Positions 12,665 through 51,029 of a DNA stretch of 64,000 nt are shown one piece after another. The DNA is taken from the NCBI GenBank assembly GCA_014529385.2, contig CM043953.1:64126372-64190371 (forward strand), in the 5' to 3' direction. Each line of letters begins with the position of its first letter. Positions within the stretch are counted from its first letter, which is position 1. Source of the DNA: Adiantum capillus-veneris. Lineage: Eukaryota > Streptophyta > Polypodiopsida > Polypodiales > Pteridaceae. A program made the position numbers and the translations under genes. A model generated the notes under the pieces. That model was not told the DNA's origin. It searched no databases and saw nothing but the letters and a program-made list of their open reading frames with translations.

Positions 12665-13050
12665 TTATGAAAATTTACCGAAGTACCCCTCAAAATTGTG
12701 GAGTTCCCATGCCCCTCAAGTTTGGACTAAAATTCCCAATATGCCCTTAAAATTTACCAAAATTCCCATTCTACCTTTTGCAATGATAGCAAACTTGGTC
12801 AAAGCAAGAATTTTTAAATAGGTTTCTGTACATTCTACAAATTGGCCTAAAACAGCTCACTACTAGCACAGTCAAATGCTACCATTTTTGGGGTATGTGG
12901 GTGTTTCTCTTTGACTACAAACTTCGGAAATTTGTGGTTCCACTTTTGTATATTATCTTTGGGGAAATTGGAGCAATCCTTTGTAAAAAGAGCACAAGGA
13001 TATTTTGGGAATTTCCACAAATTTGAGGGGTATTTTGGCAGTTTTCCCTA
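12665..13050. repeat. Foldback MITE-like inverted repeat
   Basis: The left arm (about 12665-12715, containing acccctcaaa and tgtggag) is an imperfect reverse complement of the right arm (about 13003-13050, containing tccacaaatttgagggg). The inner sequence is AT-rich and non-coding. The whole is about 390 bp, in the MITE size range. No target duplication was resolved. The flanks 12344-12664 and 13051-13757 show no gene; the latter should hold the 3' UTR of the ferredoxin gene. Confidence 0.55.
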
Positions 13051-13757
13051 TGTATTTGATGTGTGAAGATAGTGACAAAAGTTTCAGGTCTCTTCCAAAT
13101 TCTAGTTGAGATAATTTCAAGTTGTGCCATGTAGTTGTATACCTTTGTTTCTCTCACTTATCATCCTCCAGTTGGACTTATGACCCTTGCATTGAGCTGC
13201 ACAATTGGTTATAACTTTATGTAGGCAAAAACTACTAAAAGAGAAAATCTTGTGCACAAGCATCTACACTAGAAGCACTAGAAGCTAGAAGGAAAAAACC
13301 TTGCAGAATCTTCAATCTTCTGTATCGTTTCCGGGCAATAAACCTAAAAGACATGAGGCTCGACCACAAAAGCAGCGACTTCAAAAAGAAGCAAATGAAG
13401 AGCTTAAGAAGCTAGCAAGTTTCTGCAAGTTCTGTTCGCTGAAGATACGCATACAAAAAAATTACACTGTATAATGCCGAAAAAATATCGTCAAGGCTCA
13501 GCAATCTACACATCTATCTCTCACTCACATTTGATCTCTCAAATCATCCGCTCCACAAAGGGGTGTCTTGATGTTGCTTGAGAAGGAGCAGTGAATAAAC
13601 AATGTCTCAAAGGGCTTATAGCAAAAGAGATTCCTCAGAGGGCTTTTACCATTACACCCTCTGTATATCACTCTCTTTTATAAGGGTAATCAAGGGGCAA
13701 CTGAGTTAAGGCCAAACTCTGGATCAATTTACAAACCGCTTCAATCTTGCTCGACAA

Positions 13758-40567
<26,810 letters not shown>

Positions 40568-40619
40568 TACCCAACAAGTCTTCAAATTTCAAAATGTTAT
40601 CCAGAGATGGTTTGAGTTC

Positions 40620-41039
40620 ATTTGTCACAATTATGACTAGTGTTCACAGAAAACCTGTAAACAGTTACTAAGTTCATTAGTGACAATTATCTAGTGTTCA
40701 CAGAAAACTATAAACAGTTACAATGGACCTGTAAAGTTTGGAGTTATACAGGCTACTAAAAAATTTGAAGGTTTTGCAAAACGGTGAATTTTGTTGAAGA
40801 AACGAGATCACCACTGTCACTAAAAAATTAGAGGGTATATGTGTGCGATAACAATAGTTTCAAAGGTTTACCACATGTAGAAACTAGTATTTCAATTTTT
40901 ATAGAAGGCCTAAAATATCAAAGTAGAACCAATCAGAGATGTCCAAGTTTAAGATATCAAAGTAGAACCAATCTTAGTATTTATAACCATTCTAGATGTA
41001 GACTGGCATGTGCAAATTCCATAAGCTTCTAAGACTTGG

Positions 41040-41100
<61 letters not shown>
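40620..41100 (-). promoter_or_regulatory. Region upstream of FdC2 with short direct repeats and a GA tract
   Basis: Lies 5' of the FdC2 start on the minus strand. Contains two copies of a ~56-bp unit with ctagtgttcacagaaaac (40624-40730), two copies of atatcaaagtagaaccaatc (about 40914 and 40952), and a long CT run (41043-41100; GA on the gene strand). No defined promoter element or start site can be assigned. A second CT run is at 41283-41331. Confidence 0.35.
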
Positions 41101-41102
<2 letters not shown>

Positions 41103-41278
41103 ACTTTTAAGTGCTTGGGGATTTTTTACGAGAATGATCATTTATGCCCTCTGGAGTCTACAAGGCTAAAGGGTATAGCACCGGCACCTGCTCTCTTTGT
41201 GCATGAGCTATGCTCACTCTCTAGGGATGGCTTGCTGCATTGAAACTTAGTGAGGGCAGTGTGCACGTCAAAATACAC

Positions 41279-41332
<54 letters not shown>

Positions 41333-41587
41333 GGGTCTTCATCAAATTGTTGCTACGTCATGACTCCTCTTAAGTGTGAGTCTCAAGGTCGCTAAAGTCG
41401 CTCTTCTCTTCTGCTGACGACTCTCTCCAGGTTGCACCCTTCAAACTAAGGCTAGCACAGTACTTTTTCTTATTTTTTAGCTTTTGTGGAGTTGCCTCCA
41501 GTATTCCAGGTTGACCCCTCATGATGGAGCTTCTATTGCTATTTTGGGGCCATGCTTGCATTCAATGACTGCATCGAGGCATGATGC

Positions 41588-44478
41588 TTAATCCTTCGCT
41601 TGTTGTATCTTCTCCTTAGCCAATCCCACCGTAACGGGTGATCTATGTTGAAATCCATACAAAAGCATAAATGGACTAAACCCTGTAGTCACATGTTTTG
41701 AACTATTATAAGCAAATTCCAATATAGGTAAGTAGTCTTCCCAATTGGTTTGCTTCTTGCTAACGTACGCTCGTAGCATATCCTAAGCACTTGATTGACT
41801 CTTTCTGTTTGACCATCCGTTTCTAGATGATCAGCCATACTTAGATTAAGTTTAGTTTCCAACTTTTGGAACACATCTCTCCAAAAGTGATGATCAAACT
41901 TTCAATCTCTATCACTAATGATACTAGCTAGAAGACCGTACAGATTATATATATGCTCTACAAATAACCATGCTAATTTCGATGCCTTAACCGTAGTCTT
42001 AGTGGGAATGAATCGGCCCATCTTGGTAAGACGGTCTACAATTACCCATATGGCATCATGGCCACGATTTGTAGTAGGTAGTCCTACTACAAAATCCATA
42101 GAGATACTCTCCCACTTACCTTGTGGAATCTCTAAAGGATGTAAAAGGCCACCTACCTTGAGGTGCTCTGCCTTATTAACTTGGCACTATTGGCAGTTTA
42201 GTACGTACTCTTGAACATCATGATGTAAGCTCGGCCAATAAAATTGCCATTGAACTAAGGCATACGTCTTATGAATACCTGGATGACCAGCACTTGGACT
42301 ATCGTGACACTCAAATAAGATTTCGCGCCTACTGTCTGAGTCCTTTGGCACACATACTCTACCTTTGTGGAGTAAGTAGTCCATAATCAATGGAAAAATT
42401 ATTCCATCACTTAATCTCTTCCTGAGTAGGGCTGGAGCTCTGTGTGTTGGAGTTTTTATCTGCGCGTGCAGAGACATGTTGATCTGGCTGTATAGAGACA
42501 TGTGAGTGTGAGGGATCCCTTTTTAAAATTGCACTCCACACTTTAGCATATGATTGATCTTGTGCACACTTGCCACGTAATGACTCTAAAAATCCACTCT
42601 TTATTTCTGTGAAAGCAAGTGAATTAATCTGAGGCATCCGACTTAGTGCATCCGCTACTACATTATATCGCCCCTTGTGATATCGTAGCTTATAATCATA
42701 ATCTTGAAGAATTTCAGCCCATCTAGCTTTATGGCCCTTCAAGTCTGTTTAAGTAGTAAACCATTTGATACTCTCATGGTCAAAAACTACTTCAAACTCA
42801 GCACCATATAAATAGTGTCGCCACTTTTGTAAAGCGTGAATTATGGCATGGATCTCTCTCTCATAGACATAATAATTTTGTTGAGCTCTATCTAACTTTT
42901 TACTTTCAAAGGCTATAGGTCTTCCCTCCTGAAGAAGTACCGCACCAATTGCTTTATCACTAGCATCAGTCTCTACCACAAACGGCTTAAGTGGATTGAC
43001 GATTGTGAGGATGGAAGCAGTGGCTATAGGTACCTTGAGCTGTTCAAAACTGCGCTTTTGGGCTTCTTCCCAAGAAAAGGTCTTACCTTTTTCTTTAAGT
43101 TGATCCGTCATAGGAACATCAATTTTGGCATAATCACGGATATACTGTCGATAAAATCCAGCCATGCCTAAAAATATTTGAAGCTCCTCAATTGTGTTAG
43201 GATGTGGCTATCGAAGAATGGCAGTGACCTTGTCAGTGTCCATTTTGATGCGAGAATAAGAGATCACATGACCGAGGTAATGTATCTCTGTTTAAAAGAA
43301 ATCGCACTTGCTTTCCTTAGCATACAGCACGTGAGCTCATAGCTGTTTGAACACTAATTGTAAGTGTTCTATGTGTTCATCTTCAGTCTTACTGTAAATG
43401 AGAATGTCATCAAGGAAAACCACAACAAATTTTCCAAGATAGGGACGTAAGACACTATCCATGAGTGTCATAAATGTAGCTGGAGCATTGGTTAGACCAA
43501 AAGGCATAACCAAAAATTCAAAATGCCCAAACCGTGTTCTAAAGGCAGTTTTTGAGATATCTTGCAGTAGGATACGCCCCTGGTGGTATCCTGAACGAAG
43601 ATCTATCTTTGTATAGTATCTTGCCCCATGGAGTTGATCAAACAACTCATCTACTTGAGGTAGAGGGTACTTGTTCTTGATGGTTATCGCATTTAATCCG
43701 TGATAATCTACGCACATGCGCATAGTGCCATCTTTTTTTTATACCAATAGAATTGGTGATGCCCAAGGTAAAGTGCTAGGTCTAATGAAACCACGAGCAA
43801 GGTAGTCAGCTAGTTGACTCTCAACCTCCTTGGATTCTTTAGCACTCGTACGATAAGGTGGTTTACTCACCGGTTTAGTGCCTGGCAAAACATCTATGCC
43901 ATGCTGCACATCACGTGTAGGGGGTAAACCCGGTGGTAAATCACTTGAGAACACATCACTATACTCCGTGAGTAAGTGAGTCAAATTTTGCCATGAAAAA
44001 GGAGAAAGTAAACTAGAGTTATGCTGGGATGGAGAATCTTGTAATTCTTGTAATGTTTGTTTTACTACAGTTTACACGTTGGTAGTTGCTCTATAGAATT
44101 AAAATTGAGATCATTTTTCTCTTTAGATTTGTTAACACTTTGCTTATCATTAGAATTCTTTGCACTTTGCATACCATTACTAGAATTCACCGCACTTTGC
44201 TCTTGAGAATTCACAAGACTTGGAGACAAGCAGTAACACAAAAAGACTTCATCTATTAAATCTGCTTTGTGCAAAATAGAAAGCTCAGTTGTACATATAA
44301 GAGGTGCAGATGGTATATTTTTCTCACCAAGCAAAAGCACATGTTTACCATTGGCCATGAAGGATAAGGAGCTGTGTTCATAACTAGTGTGCAATGTGTT
44401 TCCTAAACCATGCAGCCACTCCCGTCCTAAAACTACATCAGCACGGTCCATGTTCAAAACTTGGAAGTCAAGGGTCAT
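41588..44478 (-). pseudogene. Ty3/gypsy pol remnant (protease to integrase)
   Basis: Seen leftwards: protease-like (NMDRADVVLGREWLHGLG, about 44400), RT (KKPPYRTSAKE-like start near 43900, [31 protein letters not shown] near 43400), RNase H (ETDASDKAIGAVLLQEGRPIA, 42900), integrase zinc finger (GHPGIHKTY...C, 42270), and core (MDFVVGLPTTN, IISDRD, DGQTERVNQ). RT before integrase makes it gypsy. There are stops or frameshifts between nearly every block (for example near 43730, 43170, 42745, 41900). The 3' end, including any chromodomain, is missing beyond 41588, and gag is missing beyond 44500. Confidence 0.92.
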
Positions 44479-44579
44479 TGTATGATCTTGAACAATAAGC
44501 TCAACCCCTTGAACTACCGTGTCCCATACTTCTTTATCATTCCCAGACAGGGTGGGTCCAACCCTCCTTCATGCAAGGG

Positions 44580-44930
44580 TTAAGCGGGGCTTCCTACGTG
44601 CACAGCCAACGGAAGCCTTCGGAGCCTCGGTGTCATTGAGTAGCTGGTCGAGTTTGCCTTGGTCACCTGCCTAAGTCGGGTGTCGGCGGTCTGCTGTTGC
44701 TGTTTGTCCACGCGTGCTGCGCACAGGAAATTGTGCATGTCTTCTTTTTGTTGCACAACGGAGACGTCGCTATCAGCGGAACCTGTGAGAGAAGCAACGC
44801 GTCGCATGCACATGCAACCCGCTTTTCCTCTCCTCCCAAAAATAGCTCGGATACCAGTGAAAGAGCGGTGGTAAGGTGTGTGCTAGTCTCCACCCAACTG
44901 TGCTATCTTATAGCCTCCCCCTAGCGTACA
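44580..44930 (-). repeat. Degenerate PBS and LTR edge of the gypsy remnant
   Basis: Plus-strand gctcggatacca (44845-44856) differs by one base from the initiator-tRNA PBS complement, and TGAAAGAGCGG begins at 44858. The distance from PBS to protease is too short for gag, so an internal deletion is likely. From 44930 to 45750 no gene is seen. Confidence 0.45.
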
Positions 44931-45956
44931 CATTGTCCGACCGTGCCTATGGCCTTGCTCGTAGGACCCACGTCCTTACAAGGTTACTTCATGTCAAAGT
45001 TGTGTATAAGCTCTTTAGCAATAAGTAGTTGAGGCTATATCGTGACATATTGTATGTACATTGATCCTGAAATTTGAGGGTTTGGATGGAGGGACTGGCA
45101 GTCTAATAAAATGGAATTTTGTTGCTAATGTCAAAGGGATTATAATCTTGTCCTTTTGAGAGCCGTCCATAGGTCTATTTGTCTTCTTTTTTGAATGTTT
45201 ACGTGAGGGGAATTTTTTTTAGCATGTCTCATGATGAGCATGACATTAAAATCCTAGCATGCTCATGTTTTGAAATTTTGTGTTGGGAGAATATCCAGAT
45301 TTTTTTGCTAACAAGTTTTTCTTTCTGCTTGTAAAATACTTTTCTAGGAACACTGCAATTATTAGCATGCATGATTAGGAGGTGGAAAAATAGCTTGATT
45401 TTGTTTTGCAGGGGTTATTGGAAATGGGTCGAGAGGGAAAACTCTTTGCTAGCTACAATTGATAGACTTAAAGAGTAGAATACATACAAAATCAAACTTG
45501 AAATCAATCATGTATTTTGGAAATCATCAGAAAGAGAGTGGCAACTCACAACAGAGTAGAAATGGCAATATCAGACAACTCAATGCAAAAATACAATTTG
45601 TAATGTTTAGGAGTACTCTACGCTTGTGCATGCAATGCCTAAGTATATTCTCCTACGAATTTGGGCATAGATAGTATTGCAACTTATACATTGCATTCTC
45701 AAAATTTGTGTGCTACTCGATGAGATTAAAAAATGTCAGCTTCCCCATGGTTTTTTTTTAATAGCAAAACTCACAATTGTGAGTGAATTATATTTATGAA
45801 CCCAAATAATTACAAGGTCTTGTCATGCTCGTGTTGAGCCATGACGTCATCCAGGGACCATAATTACATCGACTATCAGGGCATCCATGCCACCCAACTC
45901 GCCCCCTTATCCTTGATACATAGGGTCCCTTGTCATGTTCTTCTGAGATCTTTTAA

Positions 45957-48900
45957 TTACCGATAGCCAAGATTTTCCCCCGTCATAGGCATGCCCTCTG
46001 CTATCAACAAGGCACAAGTAGTCCTAGACCAATCCTCTGAGTGTTGCTTGCGTTCGAGCGTCCATATCAGCACTTTTCTTTCTTGTATCATTTCTGCAAA
46101 GCTTACCACCTCAAGACCTCCTTCAAACACACGGTGGTTCCTTGTCTGCCATACATTATGTAAGAAGACGTACCTGACGATTTGAGTGCTGATGAGGATG
46201 GTAGGACCATCTGAATTCTTCCCTCCGAGGAAAAGATCAGTCTTGTAAAAACCAATTTTCCATGTTTTTTGGACCCACTTACATATTTTCCCTGCGAGGC
46301 CTTTGATAGTTGGGCAATCCATGAAGAGGTGAGCCAGATCTTCACTAGCCAACCTGCACCCCAAGCATCGATCTGACACAATCCCTCTTTCCTGAATCTT
46401 CACCCCCGTCGGTAGAGCACCCCAAATTACCTTCCACAAAAATACCTTCATGTGCTGCGTAACCTTTGGCTTCCAGATGTTCTCCATTACTTGCTCCCAC
46501 CTTTCCTCCGACCATTGTTTTTTCCATATCTTGTTAAGGGGGCTAGACCAATTCTTCTCATGCATCATTGTCTGGTAAATGTCTTTAGGATGGGGTGACA
46601 CTTAGCCATTTTGAGAATCGGGTTAGTGAAGGCAGTATAAGGAATCATAAAAAGGCATTTATCACTTTTATCCGACTTGGGAATGGGAGAAGAGCATACT
46701 CCCACCTACTCATTTTTGTTTTGATTTTTCCAAGCACCCACTCAAATATTTTCTTGTGAGTTACGTCCACCCCCAAGGGGGCTCCCAGATGTCTGAAGAT
46801 ATTCCCTTTTGTGACAATCTCCCCCAACCAGTCAGAAGGGTCAAATGAGTCATTTTTCGATAGGGAGATCAACCTTGACTTCTCTATATTACACTGGGAC
46901 CTTGAAGCTATTGAGAATATTTATACAATCTCCATAGCGTTCCTAATGACCTGGGGGCACACCTTCAAGAAGAGGATAGTATCGTCTGCAAAAAGTGTTG
47001 CTAGGAGTTGGCTATTTCTTGGCAAAGCCAGGCCTTGGAACTCCCCTCGTTTGGCATGAGCTTCAAGCTTCGTGATTAAAGGATGTGATCATATGGTGAA
47101 AAGTAGGGAGGCTAGAGGGCATCCCTACTTAATAGACCTTTTGACCTCAAAAGAGCCCACAACTCTATCGTTGAATAGGAGCTATGATTGGCTTACTAGA
47201 CAACAAAGGTGCGGCCCAAAGCCCAGAGCTTCCATGACGGCTTCTATATATGTCCATGTTATTCTGTCATAAGCCTTATCCAGGTCCAACTGTAGCTGTA
47301 TACGCTCTTGCTTTGTGACAGTTGCGTACTCGATGCCCACCATTGCTGCCAAGATGTTATCGTAAATGGACCTTCCTTTGATGAACCCATGTTGATGGGG
47401 AGAGACGATCTTGGTTAGTAAGGGGGCTAGTCTGAGGGCTATAGCTTTAGCAATAATTTTGTAGGCCACCGACATCATCATTATAGGGCGCCAGCGTTTT
47501 AGTTGAGAGCAACAGATCTGTTTGGGGATGGGTTTGATAAGCCCTCTCTTTACACTTATCTCCAACGACCCTTCGACAATGGCTTTATTGGCCAGCCTTG
47601 TGATTGGGACCTTGAGATCGTCCCAAAATTCTCTATAGAATTCCACCGTCATCCCATCCCAACCAGGGGACTTTTCCTTTCCAAGGGCTTGCAATGCTAG
47701 TGAACATTCGTCTTCAGAAAATGCCCTTTCCAAGAAATTAGCTTCTGAGTGGGGAATATTCTTCTTGACACTCTAAATTAAGGACCCTCTGGCTTCTTCC
47801 ACTTCTTGGGAGTGGATCCCTGGCCGTCCAATGATTTGATTAAGATAGCTCAGCATCAGACCAGCCATCTCATCCTGGTTATGAACTACTGTCCCTTTCT
47901 CATCATCAAGCGAGCGGACGTGGCCTCGGCTCTTCTTGATTTTTAAAGCCCTAAAAAAAAAAGCTTGATTAGAGGCTTCAGGTTGTAGGGAAGTCTCCCT
48001 GGAGAGAAGCCTTGCCTTTCTGATATCTTCTAGCTGCTCATTAGCAAGGCTAGATTTGGCTTCGAGCCATCGCTTGCGCGCGATCCTCAGTAGTAAGCCC
48101 ATTGGCTTTTTTGGAGGTAAGCACCTGTACCTCCGTTGTAAGATACAGAAGGTTACCTCCCTAGCTTTCTTGATTTGGGGGCCCGAGGTTTTGATTGCTT
48201 TCTAAATGCTCTGAGCAAAGAGGTCCCACACATTGTGTTTGTTGAGGTCGACATATTTTTTTAGCTTACCTAGTGCTTTCTTGGTTATATTCCTGAAAAG
48301 AGGGTCTTTGAATAGGTGTGCCCATGTTAATAACAGTTTTTTTCCACCTCTTGGGGTCTGCTCCTCCCCTGTATTCTTCTTAAAATATATGTTCAGAGGC
48401 ATGTGATCCGATAGACTTTTTTTTTTAAACTACCTTCATCTCCATCAACAACGGTATCCAGTCTGCTTGGTGTGAGCAATAGCATCTGTCCAGCCTGGAG
48501 GCAGTGCGGGCATATTGGAGGCTTGTGTAGGTGAACCCAGGCGTGCTTTTCCATGGGCCTATTTCCCATAAGTCGATCATCGCCCATTTTTCGCACAAAC
48601 TTTGCCATTTAGACCTTTCCGAGCCAGCCAGCATATTGGAGGATCCTGTTCTATCCCTGCTCTTTTCTACCATATTGAAGTCTCCAACCAACAACCACTC
48701 ACCTTCATTAGGAGTATCTCTAAAATGCATCCATAGTTTAGCTCTATCTTTTGCATTGCAAGGGCCGTATACATTCACAATGGTGAAGGGATGCCCTTTC
48801 CATCTTATTCTAATCCCCAGGATTCTGTCGGATGGGTGGCTTAGAACCAACTTTGGCTCCAATTCTCTGTCTACAATGCTGAGGACGCCATTGAAATCGT

Positions 48901-49090
48901 TACTTCCTTCTGCATAGAATACTAGTTTCTTTGCTAGCGCCTACTTTCTCTTGCTATGTGCATCTAAGTGGTGTTCTTGGATGGCCCAACAGTTGACTTC
49001 CTTCTCCTTTTTTATTTCCTCCCAGAATAGGGTACTCTTCTTACGGGTTTTCAACCCCTTTACGTTCCAAGATTGGATAGTGAGAGACTC
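45957..49090 (-). pseudogene. LINE ORF2 (endonuclease, reverse transcriptase, zf-RVT)
   Basis: The endonuclease starts SWNVKGLKTRKKS (about 49070) and has AIQEHHL, VNVYGPCN and LLVGDFNMV (48680). RT: SPGWDGMTVEFYREFW (47660), KRWRPIMMMSVAYKIIAKAIA, HQHGFIKGRSIYDNI, LDLDKAYDRITW, and catalytic FADDT (46981-46992). The C-terminal zf-RVT part has WKPKVTQHMKVFLWKVIWGALPT-like sequence and CLGC...H...C (about 46300-46450). Frame breaks occur near 48420, 47770, 47180 and 46600. Confidence 0.88.
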
Positions 49091-49489
49091 CATCATTAAT
49101 GAGGGGTTCATTGGGAAAAAGGAACAAATTCTTTAGCATCCGAATCATTCCCCCCTCCCTCTCCTTGGTCTTACGAGAATCCGGGGGTTTGAAGTCTAGG
49201 GATTTCTTTTCTTGCAGTGCTGCAAATGGATTGTGCAGTGGGATAGTGAACCCCCCTCCTTTCACCTCAAGTGTTCTCACGGCTTGAAGTACTTTGGAGT
49301 ATCTTGCCATTGCCTTCACCCTTTTGGCTCTTTTTAGACCAGGGACTTCAACAGCCGTCATCGTTGTCACTGTCATAAATTTCGGGGTAGCAGCGGGAGT
49401 AATGATCTTATTATTATTGCATGCACCTTCGAAGATTTGTTGTATGGGAATCGATTCCTCCACAATATTTTCCTACATTTTTAAATCCA

Positions 49490-50795
49490 TCATACCTTCT
49501 TTATCCTTCCCTGCATTTGCCCCTTCGTTACTACCTCTTGCTTCTCCAGCCCTTCCATTTGGGTTTCCATTTTGCTGCTGGCCTGTGCTGCTAGAGTTGC
49601 AGTACCATTAGACTTCAAGGGGCAATTCTTGGTGAAGTGTCCAAAGCTGTTGCATTCAAAGCATGCTCCAAAGTATGTTTCAAAGTTGAGCAGAATAGTA
49701 ACAAGCCCAGCTCCGACATTGATAACCATGCTCTTAGGTGGCATTTTAGACACATCCTAGCCTATACAAACCTTATTTGAGGTTTTGTCAAACCCTCTTT
49801 TGCTAGGTATAAATAAGGGAGTGCCCAGTTGACTAGCGAGCATCCTGAGATTATCCCACACCCACCCAGTCGAACATTGGCTCCCAAGGCACCACACAAA
49901 CCGTAGTCCTATTAAATACTAGAGGCCCTTTGTCAAGGATATTTTCCATATCTGAGGCCTCTTTGAATATCACTGAACAAAACCCTTTAGCTAGGTAAAA
50001 AGTACTTTCAACTACTCCTCCATGACCAAGAATTTGAGGGCCCTGAAGCCATTGAATCATCTCAAACCTGTTCAGGATTCTTCCATTGAACCCAAATACA
50101 AGCGTTAGCTGAGCTTGCCTGGCTAACTGTTTTTTTATAAGTGTTGGTGGAATTGCTACAATAATAGCCTCGGCAACCTCCACCTACTGTGGCAAAGACT
50201 TTCTTAAAGCAGAATAGGCCCAATCTGCCAACCCGTCTTCAACCAGCCCATTGTGATCTGCATGGGAGTAAGTTCTTTTATTGTTGTTAGGGCTGGACTC
50301 AATCCTTTTGTTGACTTCCATGAGCTCTTGCTGAAGTCTAGCTCTTGTATTCTGCAGTTTTTCAATATCTCCTTCACTCGAGATCCCTTCTGATGAGCCT
50401 TTTCCATAATCCTTAGAGTTAGGCCCTTTGATAATGCTAGCAAACGAGATGCAGATGCCTTGACGCCTTATTAACGTTCGTACAGATAGACCCTGAGGGA
50501 CCCCGTCTTTGTGGGTATTTACCTCAAATTTGAACCCTTGCGCTGAGGCCATTTTCTCCCTTATTTCCTCAAAGGGTACTTTTTCAATCGAGACAGTTTT
50601 GTCTTTTTTCGTGGTTGAAGCTTTTGGAGAATTAGGGATCGACATTGTTGCATCATCCAACTGTCTCCAGACCAAGCCGTCACCTTCATCCATCGGCACG
50701 GCTAGCTCCATTTCCGGTATTTTACCCTCCGCTAGCATCTTTGAAAATTTGATGATATCGGGTTCCATTACCCTCATTGACTTGGTTAACCTCAA
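49490..50795 (-). pseudogene. LINE ORF1 (DUF4283 and zinc knuckle)
   Basis: Starts MRLTKSMRVMEPDIIKF. A TAG at 50184-50186 splits the frame from the DUF4283-like part (GRILNRFEMIQWLQGPQI, CSVIFKEASDMENIL). A frame change near 49800 precedes the CCHC knuckle CFECNSFGHFTKNCP (about 49660). In the family ORF1 binds the element RNA. Confidence 0.82.
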
Positions 50796-50912
50796 GCCCG
50801 TAGGAGCAACAAGGCTTTAAAGCCCTTTATAACCACACCTTCAGTGGGTGTAATAAGGACTAACACTAAAAAGCACAAGTGCTCAAGTAGAAAGTCAAAA
50901 AGTAAACACAAG

Positions 50913-51014
50913 CGATTATTAACTTAGGTAAGCACCAACGATTATTAACTTAGGTAAGCGCAAGCGATTATTAACTTAGGTAAGCACAAGCGATTATTAA
51001 CTTAGGTAAGCACT
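50913..51014. repeat. Four tandem copies of a 26-bp unit
   Basis: Unit cgattattaacttaggtaag plus caccaa/cgcaag variants, at 50913, 50939, 50965 and 50991. It lies just upstream of the LINE, in the position of a 5' promoter array. Confidence 0.92.
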
Positions 51015-51029
51015 TATTATCTGTGAGCA

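Larger units (their letters stand above)
45750..50820 (-). mobile_element. L1-type LINE, nearly full length, degenerate
   Basis: Minus strand, 5' end near 50820; a T9 run on the plus strand at 45751-45760 marks the poly(A) tail. ORF1, endonuclease, RT and the C-terminal zinc-binding region follow in the order expected for plant L1 elements. Several stops and frame changes make it inactive. Confidence 0.88.

Noticed and set aside
50913-51014. Regular repeats considered as a CRISPR array
   Set aside because: Head-to-tail units without spacers in a plant nuclear context; a simple tandem repeat.
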